From HGM10836 sp045580645 (lineage in GTDB: Bacteria > Bacillota_I > Bacilli_A > RF39 > UBA660): a DNA stretch of 30,324 bases. The stretch covers positions 1-30,324 of the forward strand of contig JAZNOG010000006.1 in the NCBI GenBank assembly GCA_045580645.1, in the 5' to 3' direction. The notes below the pieces were generated by a model that made no database searches, was not told where the DNA came from, and was given only the letters and a program-made list of their open reading frames with translations. The translations under genes and the position numbers were made by a program. This document shows, piece after piece, positions 1-6,788 of the stretch; the first letter of the stretch is position 1; each line of letters begins with the position of its first letter.

Positions 1-1
1 A

Positions 2-2395
2 AAAAATATTAAAAAAATAACTTTCATATTAGGTATATTATTTATTGTTGCTGGTTTTTCTATTTTTATAAGAGATGCTTTTTATAGACCAACAACATTA
101 AATAGTTTTATAGTGAGTAAATTATATAAAGAACCAGTAAATAGTTATTTTAAAGATCAAAACTTTTATAACTGTGTTATAGATAATTATAATAACAAAA
201 ATAATACTAATCACCCATATGATTATAACTTAAGTGATGATGAATTAATTGAGATAACTAGTTTAGATTGCTCTAATAATTCGACTACAGAAGATTCAGA
301 CAAAATTAGTGATGTTAGTGGAATAGAAAAAATGCCTAATTTATCATACTTATATTTGAATTATAATAAATTAACTACACTTGATATAAGCAAAAATACA
401 TTGTTAATAGATTTGCGTATTTCTAACAATCAACTTATCGAATTAGATATAAGTAAAAATACAGAATTAACAAATTTAAGAGTCGATGATAATAAACTGC
501 TACAACTAGATGTAAGTAATAATTCAAAATTAAGAAATATTCTAGTTAATAAAAATCAATTAATAGAATTAGATACAAGTAAAAATGAAAAATTAATGTC
601 TTTGGGTGCAGAAAATAATCAATTGTCACAACTAGATGTAAGTAATAACATAATGTTAACTGAACTTTATGTTTCTAATAATCAACTAACTGCATTAAAT
701 ATAAACAAAAATACAGAATTAACAACGTTAAGTGCTAGTGATAATAAAATAACGACATTAGATGTAAGCCAAAATAGAAAATTAACAAGATTATATATTG
801 AAAATAATTTAATTAAACAACTAAATGTTAGTAATAATACAGAATTAACAACATTAACTATCAATGATAATCAATTAACGACATTAGATGTAAGTTCAAA
901 TAGGAAATTAATAAATTTAAAATTACATAATAATAAATTTACATATGAAGATACAGTTTATGTATATGAGTCTATTGATTTAAACAATAAGAGTCTTTTA
1001 GTTTCAAATATGGTAAAATTGCCTGAGGGGAAAAACAATACATTAAAATCTGCAATGAGTGTGGAAACATATGAGTTTTTAAATATTGATAGCGCTATTA
1101 TAAATGCGACAAAAACAGGAATTTATAAAATAGAATTAACATATAATCATGATGTCCAAATTTCTAATAATACATATACTATTGATTACACTTTGAATGT
1201 CATTGAACTTACTTCAAATAAATATGGCATAGATAATGAAAATGGCATAATATACGTTCCTAGAAATGAAGAACTAAGTAACGAAAATATTCTTTCAAAT
1301 CTAAATGTTGATCATGAAGATGTAAATATTATATATGAAGATGAAAAAGTAAAAGTAATATATAATGAAGAATTATTAAAAGAATTTACTATAGATAATA
1401 TTAAACTTACTTCAAGCACTGAATTAGTTGAAACAAATAACGATTACATTTGGACAAATCTTGGTGTTATTGATCATACTATGATTTCTACTAATTTTGG
1501 AACAATAAAAATAAATGATGAAAATATAGAAATTGTATATAATGATGTAGCAATAGAAACATTTGACATAGTAAAATTTATTCCAACTAATTATAAAATA
1601 TATGAGAATAATCTTTTTGTTGGAACATATGAATTAGATTTAAATAATATATCAGTAACTAATGCTACTTTGAAAATAAATGAAAACATACTAGAAGTAA
1701 TACATAATGAAAAAGTTATAAAATCATTTAACATATTAAGTATTAAGTTTGAAGATTTAGATGTTTTTAATACACTAATAACTGTTCCTAATACTATGAA
1801 TTATGAAGAATTTATTAATAAAGTAAAAACAAATGGTGTTACATATAAAATATATGATAAAAAAGAAACAGAAGAATCAGAAGATATTTTAATTACTAGT
1901 GGTAATATCACTACTGGTATGAGAGTGGCAGTTTACAAAGATGAATCATTACTAACTATTTACACAATTACAAATGATTACTTAGATATGAGCAATTTAC
2001 AAATTGATGATGAAAATAATTACATATTAAACATAGATGTAAATACAACTATTTCTGATATATTAAATAAAATAGATACAAATGGCTCTAAAAATGTAAC
2101 CGATAAAGATGGTAATGTTTTAACAGATGAACAAGTTCTGGCTACTGGATATAAATTAAAAATAGAATTAAGTAATATAAACTATGAATATACTATAGTA
2201 ATCAAAGGCGATACAGATGGTGATGGAGCTATTACTGCAGGAGATGCATATGACATAATACTTCATTCAATAGAAAAAAAACTATTGGAAGAAGAGTATT
2301 TTAAAGCTGCATATGTAGATGATGATGATTATATAACCGCAGGAGATGCATACGATATTATATTATTTAGTATAGAAAAAAAAGAGGAGTTGTAA
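2..2395 (+). CDS. Membrane-anchored leucine-rich-repeat protein with C-terminal dockerin (5' end outside window)
   Basis: The reading frame is open from base 2, so the gene begins before the window and the GTG at 113 is internal; 797 residues are visible. Visible residues 6-23 form a hydrophobic helix after a KNIKK basic stretch, a signal anchor or signal peptide. Residues about 113-322 are ten 21-residue leucine-rich repeats of the pattern L-x-x-L-x-[VI]-x-x-N-[QK]-L-x-x-L-[DN]-[VI]-S-x-N. A beta-rich middle follows, with about three repeats that each end in a Y-[NE]-[DE]-x-x-[IV]-[EK]-x-F-[DTN]-I-like strand. Residues about 736-797 are a two-segment dockerin: loop 1 GDTDGDGAITAGD, loop 2 VDDDDYITAGD, each followed by AYDIIL-[HF]-SIEKK. 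Dockerins bind cohesins calcium-dependently. The adjacent downstream gene encodes a cohesin, so the two products probably bind each other on the cell surface (inference). No catalytic domain is visible, so a role in adhesion or assembly is likelier than polysaccharide cleavage. Confidence 0.85.
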   Translation, partial: KNIKKITFILGILFIVAGFSIFIRDAFYRPTTLNSFIVSKLYKEPVNSYFKDQNFYNCVIDNYNNKNNTNHPYDYNLSDDELIEITSLDCSNNSTTEDSDKISDVSGIEKMPNLSYLYLNYNKLTTLDISKNTLLIDLRISNNQLIELDISKNTELTNLRVDDNKLLQLDVSNNSKLRNILVNKNQLIELDTSKNEKLMSLGAENNQLSQLDVSNNIMLTELYVSNNQLTALNINKNTELTTLSASDNKITTLDVSQNRKLTRLYIENNLIKQLNVSNNTELTTLTINDNQLTTLDVSSNRKLINLKLHNNKFTYEDTVYVYESIDLNNKSLLVSNMVKLPEGKNNTLKSAMSVETYEFLNIDSAIINATKTGIYKIELTYNHDVQISNNTYTIDYTLNVIELTSNKYGIDNENGIIYVPRNEELSNENILSNLNVDHEDVNIIYEDEKVKVIYNEELLKEFTIDNIKLTSSTELVETNNDYIWTNLGVIDHTMISTNFGTIKINDENIEIVYNDVAIETFDIVKFIPTNYKIYENNLFVGTYELDLNNISVTNATLKINENILEVIHNEKVIKSFNILSIKFEDLDVFNTLITVPNTMNYEEFINKVKTNGVTYKIYDKKETEESEDILITSGNITTGMRVAVYKDESLLTIYTITNDYLDMSNLQIDDENNYILNIDVNTTISDILNKIDTNGSKNVTDKDGNVLTDEQVLATGYKLKIELSNINYEYTIVIKGDTDGDGAITAGDAYDIILHSIEKKLLEEEYFKAAYVDDDDYITAGDAYDIILFSIEKKEEL
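338..967 (+). repeat. Ten tandem 63-bp repeats encoding leucine-rich repeats
   Basis: The in-frame 63-bp period encodes 21-residue repeats with conserved Leu, Asn, Asp and Ser positions. The DNA copies are diverged but recurrent words such as caattaac, ttagatgtaag and aataat appear in most units. The last unit is degenerate. This is protein-coding repetition, not a CRISPR. Confidence 0.85.
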
Positions 2396-2398
2396 GAT

Positions 2399-4672
2399 AT
2401 GAAAAAATTAATTTCTAAATTATTAATGATGACATTGATTTTTATCGGTTCATTTATTGGTTACAGTACTGTTTTAGCGTATAACAGTTCTTTACTGGCA
2501 AGCAAATCCATTGTAAATCCAGAAGATACATTTACTATTCAAATTAATATGACTGGATTAACTAACGGACTTGGTTCTGCTAATTATAATTTAACTTTTG
2601 ATGATACATTATTTGAATATGTATCAACTAGTTCAAAAGCAACTACAAATCTTGTTGGTAACACAATAAAATTTGGATTTTTAGACACAACTGGTGGAGA
2701 TAACACTTTAAATGATGGAATATTTGCTACTGTAACTTTTAAAACCAAAAATGTTACATCTGATGCAAATGGTTCATTCACACTTACATCAGCGGGAACT
2801 AAAGATAAGGAAGGTAATAGTATTTCAAGTTCTAACACAGGAAATAGTGTTAAAGTTCACGTCCCATCTACTGTTAATACATTAGATAATTTAACTATTG
2901 ACGGAACAACAATTACTGGATTTGATAAAAATACATTAACTTACAATGTAAATACTGAAAATGGTTCAATTACTATTGGTGCTACTGCAACTGATTCTAG
3001 TTCATCAGTAACAGGAACAGGAAAAAAGAGTTTATCATATTCTAAAAATAACACATTTAATATTGTTGTAACAAGTGAGTCAGGAAGTAAAAAAACATAT
3101 ACAATTAATGTTACAAGAATTGATAATAGAAGTGATAACAATAATTTAAGTTCATTATCAATTAAAGGAATAGCATTTTCCTTTGATCCAAAAACAACAA
3201 CATATAATTTAAATGTTGAAAAATCTAGCGTAAACATCAGTGCAGTAGCAGAAGATTCAAAATCCACTATTACTGGTGCTACAGGAGAACAAACATTAAA
3301 ATATGGAAAAAATACATTTAAAATAAATGTTAGAAACGAAAAAGGAGAAACAAAAACTTATACATTAAATATTACAAGACCTGATAATAGAAGTAGTAAT
3401 TATAATTTGAAATCATTAACCTTAAGCGAAGGAAAAATTGATTTTAAAAATTCTACTACTTTATATAACATTACTGTAGATAATAAAGTAGAAAAAATAA
3501 CAGTTTCTGCTACTTTAGAAGATGAAAAATCTAGTTTCGTAAGTGGTTATGGACCTAGAACAATAGATTTAAAAGATGGAAATAATACCATATTAATTAA
3601 AGTAAAAAATGAAAAAGGCACTATAAAAACTTGGACAATTAATGTAAATAAAGATGATGGTAGAGATACAAATGCTGATTTATCTACTTTAACATTAAGC
3701 GCTGGAGTAATAGAATTTAATAAAGATATTTTAGAATATAAAACAACAGTTACTTATGATGTTGAAAAAATTAATGTAGAAGCAAAAGCCGCTTCAGAAA
3801 AAGCTAAAATAAATATTACAAATCCTAATTTAAAAGTAGGAGAAAATACAATAATTGTTAAAGTAACTGCAGAAAATGGTGCTGTAAAAGAATATAAAAT
3901 AGTTGTTATCCGTGCAGAAGAAAACAAAGTTTTATCTAATAACAATTATTTAAGTGGATTATTAATAGAAAAATATAATATTTCATTTGATCCTAATACA
4001 TTTGTTTATGATTTAAAAATAGAAAATGAAGAAAGCCTTATAATAGAAGCAACCCCTAGTTTTGAAAATGCTTCTGTTACAGTATTAGGAAATGAAAATT
4101 TAAAAGATGGAAGCGTAATTACAATTTCTGTAACTGCAGAAAATGGTGAAACCAGAAATTATAGAATTAATATTAATAAAGGAGATAAAAGTAATGGCAT
4201 CCCAACAAATTACTTTGTAATAGGCGGTTTATTTATTCTTCTAATAATATTAATAATTATAATAATAATTCAAAAAAGAAAGAAAAAAAATGAATTTTAT
4301 GAAAGTAATTTAATTAATGGAGTTAACAGTGTTTATAATAACCAAGATCCTAATAGAAACAATATTAACGCTAATATGAATTATAATTCAAATGAAAATG
4401 TTATGGAAAATTCTGGAATTATTAATGATATAAATTCAAATGTTAATAATAACAATAATAATATGAATCAAAATATTAATAGTTTGAATAATAATCTTAT
4501 TAATAATAATGTAAATCCTATGCCTAATAACATTAATTCTACAGAAAAAGTAGAAAATGGTCCAAAAAAAACAATAAATAATCCAAGTGGACTTACAAAA
4601 GTTTGTTCTTCATGCGGACGTAGAGTTCCTTATGAATGTAATAGTTGTCCATATTGTTTAAATGATTTTTAA
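2399..4672 (+). CDS. Cohesin and cadherin-like repeat surface protein with transmembrane helix and cytoplasmic zinc ribbon
   Basis: 757 residues. Residues 1-27 are a signal peptide (MKKLISKL, hydrophobic core, VLAY). Residues about 29-157 match the cohesin fold, with the markers PEDTFTIQINM, GLGSANYNLTFDDTLFEYVS and DGIFATVTFK. Five cadherin-like beta-sandwich repeats of about 85-90 residues follow (about 158-600), each with an L-x-x-L opening, an F-[DN]-x-x-T-x-x-Y-x-[LV] strand and ENG/EKG-x-x-[KR]-x-[YW]-x-[IL]-x-[IV] at the end; this architecture fits the Cadherin-like family PF12733. Residues about 606-624 are a transmembrane helix followed by KRKKKN, so the N-terminal part is outside. 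The tail is Asn-rich (about 640-725) and ends in a CxxC...CxxC zinc ribbon (C736, C739, C750, C753, extra C747). The RBS gaggag at 2384 lies inside the upstream gene, so the two genes are very probably one operon. The likely role is a membrane scaffold receiving the dockerin protein; the ligand of the zinc ribbon is unknown. Confidence 0.88.
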   Translation: MKKLISKLLMMTLIFIGSFIGYSTVLAYNSSLLASKSIVNPEDTFTIQINMTGLTNGLGSANYNLTFDDTLFEYVSTSSKATTNLVGNTIKFGFLDTTGGDNTLNDGIFATVTFKTKNVTSDANGSFTLTSAGTKDKEGNSISSSNTGNSVKVHVPSTVNTLDNLTIDGTTITGFDKNTLTYNVNTENGSITIGATATDSSSSVTGTGKKSLSYSKNNTFNIVVTSESGSKKTYTINVTRIDNRSDNNNLSSLSIKGIAFSFDPKTTTYNLNVEKSSVNISAVAEDSKSTITGATGEQTLKYGKNTFKINVRNEKGETKTYTLNITRPDNRSSNYNLKSLTLSEGKIDFKNSTTLYNITVDNKVEKITVSATLEDEKSSFVSGYGPRTIDLKDGNNTILIKVKNEKGTIKTWTINVNKDDGRDTNADLSTLTLSAGVIEFNKDILEYKTTVTYDVEKINVEAKAASEKAKINITNPNLKVGENTIIVKVTAENGAVKEYKIVVIRAEENKVLSNNNYLSGLLIEKYNISFDPNTFVYDLKIENEESLIIEATPSFENASVTVLGNENLKDGSVITISVTAENGETRNYRININKGDKSNGIPTNYFVIGGLFILLIILIIIIIIQKRKKKNEFYESNLINGVNSVYNNQDPNRNNINANMNYNSNENVMENSGIINDINSNVNNNNNNMNQNINSLNNNLINNNVNPMPNNINSTEKVENGPKKTINNPSGLTKVCSSCGRRVPYECNSCPYCLNDF

Positions 4673-4695
4673 GAAATTTGATTACAAAAATAATT

Positions 4696-4721
4696 GCAGT
4701 CCTTGACTGCTTTTATTTTTT
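4696..4721 (+). terminator. Intrinsic terminator of the cohesin operon
   Basis: GCAGTC (4696-4701) pairs with GACTGC (4705-4710) and is followed by a T-rich tract to 4721. The TTGACT inside it also reads as the -35 of the next promoter. Confidence 0.7.
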
Positions 4722-4732
4722 TATGGTAATAT
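4703..4732 (+). promoter_or_regulatory. Promoter of the thrS T-box transcript
   Basis: The -35 is TTGACT (4703-4708), the spacer 18 bp, and the extended -10 is TGg-TAATAT (4724-4732). The -35 lies inside the preceding terminator hairpin. Confidence 0.7.
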
Positions 4733-4740
4733 ATACTTAA

Positions 4741-4936
4741 ATGTGATGAAAAGGACACAATTATTAGTTATTTTATTATAGAAAGTTGAGGATGATGGAA
4801 TCTCAATATAAAAAACTTATAATTACTACCTTGGAGCAGTTCTAGAAATAGATACCGGCTAATGTCGTTAAAAAAATTAAGGTAAAATTAGGATGGTACC
4901 GTGTTTTAACACTCCTTTTAGGGGTGTTTTTTATTT
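4741..4936 (+). promoter_or_regulatory. T-box leader, threonine-specific (specifier ACU), upstream of thrS
   Basis: The T-box motif aggatggtaccgtg is at 4890-4903; its UGGU would pair with the acceptor end of an uncharged tRNA with discriminator A. Stem I can be drawn from the bases: AAGG 4751-4754 pairs with CCTT 4829-4832, AATTAT 4759-4764 pairs with ATAATT 4819-4824, and the internal loop between them presents ACT (4825-4827) followed by A. This is a Thr codon in the expected specifier position. The distal hairpin TTGAG/CTCAA (4786-4806) has a GATGATGG loop. Uncharged tRNA-Thr should favour the antiterminator and expression of thrS. Confidence 0.93.
4908..4936 (+). terminator. T-box regulated intrinsic terminator
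   Basis: AACACTCC (4908-4915) pairs with GGGGTGTT (4921-4928) with one G-U pair, followed by a T tract. It is mutually exclusive with the antiterminator formed by the T-box sequence just upstream. A GTG at 4924 is within this hairpin and is not a start codon. Confidence 0.9.
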
Positions 4937-4953
4937 TGAAGGAGGAATTAAAA

Positions 4954-6696
4954 ATGATAAACATTAAAGAAAATGAAAATTTAAGTATTTTAAATCATAG
5001 TTGTGCTCATTTACTTGCACAAGCAGTAAAACACTTATACCCACATGCTAAATTCTGGGTAGGACCAGTAATTGAAGAAGGATTTTATTATGATATTGAT
5101 TTAGGAAATGATTCATTAAATGAAGAAGATTTAGTAAAAATAGAAAAAGAAATGAAGAAAATTTCTAAAGATGGAAAACGTATCATAAGACGAGAACTTT
5201 CTAAAGAAGAAGCACTTGATATGTTTAAAGATGATGAATACAAATTAGATTTAATAAACAATATGGAAGAGGATAGCATTATCACTTGTTATACACAAGG
5301 CGATTTTACTGATCTTTGCCGTGGACCTCATGTTGAAACAGTTAAATTAATTAAATACTTTAAATTATTAAAAGTATCTGGAGCATATTTTAAAGGTGAT
5401 TCAAAAAATAAAATGCTTCAAAGAATATATGGTGTTTGTTTTGAAAATGAAGAAGACCTAAATAGTCATTTAAACTTTTTAGAAGAAGCCAAAAGAAGAG
5501 ATCATAAAAAACTTGGAAAAGAACTTAATTTATTTATGATGAGTGAATATGGCTCTGGTTTTCCATTCTTCTTAAATAACGGAATGATTATTAGAAATGA
5601 ATTAGAAAACTTCTGGTATAAAGAACATACTATTGAAGGATATGAATTTATTAAAACTCCAATTATGTTAAATAAAGAATTATGGGAATTATCTGGTCAT
5701 TGGTACAATTATAGAGAAAATATGTATACAAGCGAAATAGATGAAAAAACATTTGCAATTAAACCAATGAATTGTCCAGGAGGAATGCTTGTTTATAAAA
5801 ACTCTTTACATTCTTATAAAGATTTACCACTTAGAATTGGAGAACTTGGACAAGTTCATAGACACGAAGCAAGCGGAGCACTTAATGGATTATTTAGAGT
5901 TAGAACATTTACACAAGACGATGCTCATATATTTATGAGAGAAGATCAAATTGAAGAAGAAGTAGTCCGTTTAATTAGTTTCATTGATAGAATTTATAAA
6001 ATATTTGGACTTACATATGATATAGAATTATCTACTAGACCAGAAGAAAAATATATTGGTGATATAGAAATCTGGAATAAATCAGAAAAAGCCTTAGAAT
6101 CTGCTTGTCATAAAGCTGGCAGAACTTGCAAGATAAACCCTGGAGATGGAGCTTTCTATGGGCCAAAACTTGATTTCCATATTAAAGATTCAATTGGTAG
6201 AGTATGGCAATGTGGAACTATTCAACTTGACATGAATTTACCTGAAAGATTTGATTTAACTTATGTAGATAAAGATGGAACAAAAAAACGTCCAGTAATG
6301 CTTCACAGAGTTATATATGGTTCAATCGAAAGATTTATTGGTATTTTGATTGAACATTATGCAGGAGCATTCCCACTTTGGCTTTCACCTGTTCAAGTAA
6401 ACATTATTCCTGTTAATAATGAATATCATTTAGAATATGCTAAGAAAATAGAAAAATTATTAAAAGAACAAGGAATAAGAGTAGAGTTAGATGATCGTGA
6501 TGAAAAATTATCTTATAAAATGCGTGAATCACAAACTAAAAAAATTCCTTTAACCCTAGTTTTAGGAGATAATGAAAAAGAGAATAATTTAATAAGTTAT
6601 AGATGCTTTGGTAAACAAGAAACAAAATCTTTATCAACTATAGAGTTTATAGAAAATATAAAAGAAGTTATTAATTCTAAAGAATACAATCTATAA
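4954..6696 (+). CDS. thrS: Threonyl-tRNA synthetase lacking the TGS domain
   Basis: 580 residues; charges tRNA-Thr with threonine in the cytoplasm and edits mischarged Ser-tRNA-Thr. The start is ATG 4954 with the RBS aaggagga at 4939-4946, not the GTG at 4924 inside the terminator. The protein begins directly in the editing domain: H15-x3-H19 and C122-x3-H126 match the E. coli H73, H77, C182 and H186 set. The class II catalytic core has the zinc ligands C274, H325 and H451 (E. coli C334, H385, H511; identical 51 and 126 spacings), motif 2 around RHEASGALNGLFRVR, and motif 3 around GSIERFIGILIEHY. The anticodon-binding domain occupies about 475-575. About 60 N-terminal residues, the whole TGS domain, are absent while the rest keeps family spacing. 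Expression is controlled by the T-box leader. Confidence 0.97.
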   Translation: MINIKENENLSILNHSCAHLLAQAVKHLYPHAKFWVGPVIEEGFYYDIDLGNDSLNEEDLVKIEKEMKKISKDGKRIIRRELSKEEALDMFKDDEYKLDLINNMEEDSIITCYTQGDFTDLCRGPHVETVKLIKYFKLLKVSGAYFKGDSKNKMLQRIYGVCFENEEDLNSHLNFLEEAKRRDHKKLGKELNLFMMSEYGSGFPFFLNNGMIIRNELENFWYKEHTIEGYEFIKTPIMLNKELWELSGHWYNYRENMYTSEIDEKTFAIKPMNCPGGMLVYKNSLHSYKDLPLRIGELGQVHRHEASGALNGLFRVRTFTQDDAHIFMREDQIEEEVVRLISFIDRIYKIFGLTYDIELSTRPEEKYIGDIEIWNKSEKALESACHKAGRTCKINPGDGAFYGPKLDFHIKDSIGRVWQCGTIQLDMNLPERFDLTYVDKDGTKKRPVMLHRVIYGSIERFIGILIEHYAGAFPLWLSPVQVNIIPVNNEYHLEYAKKIEKLLKEQGIRVELDDRDEKLSYKMRESQTKKIPLTLVLGDNEKENNLISYRCFGKQETKSLSTIEFIENIKEVINSKEYNL

Positions 6697-6712
6697 TTAA
6701 ATAAAAAATATT

Positions 6713-6753
6713 AAAAGAAAATGACTATATATTATAGTTATTTTTCTTTTTTT
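6713..6753 (+). terminator. Intrinsic terminator of thrS
   Basis: An AT-rich stem pairs aaaagaaaatgactata (6713-6729) with tatagttatttttctttt (6733-6750), with one G-U pair and a bulge, ending in a T run. Confidence 0.65.
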
Positions 6754-6757
6754 GAGA

Positions 6758-6763
6758 TATAAT
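6758..6763 (+). promoter_or_regulatory. Probable -10 of the xfp promoter
   Basis: A perfect TATAAT lies just after the thrS terminator and 25 bp before the xfp start. No good -35 is present at the usual spacing. Confidence 0.45.
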
Positions 6764-6788
6764 ATTTTATAGAATAGGAAGGTGTTTT

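Noticed and set aside
113..115. GTG 113 as the start of the LRR-dockerin gene
   Set aside because: The frame is open upstream and encodes a membrane anchor; no RBS precedes the GTG.
682..864. Minus-strand ORFs inside LRR, cohesin, xfp, tkt and other large genes
   Set aside because: They are out-of-frame shadows with no RBS and with low-complexity products; the opposite-strand genes are well supported.
338..967. CRISPR-like array of 63-bp repeats
   Set aside because: Units are contiguous without spacers, in frame, and encode leucine-rich repeats.
4924..4953. GTG 4924 as the thrS start
   Set aside because: It lies inside the T-box terminator; ATG 4954 has a strong RBS and matches the family N-terminal editing domain.
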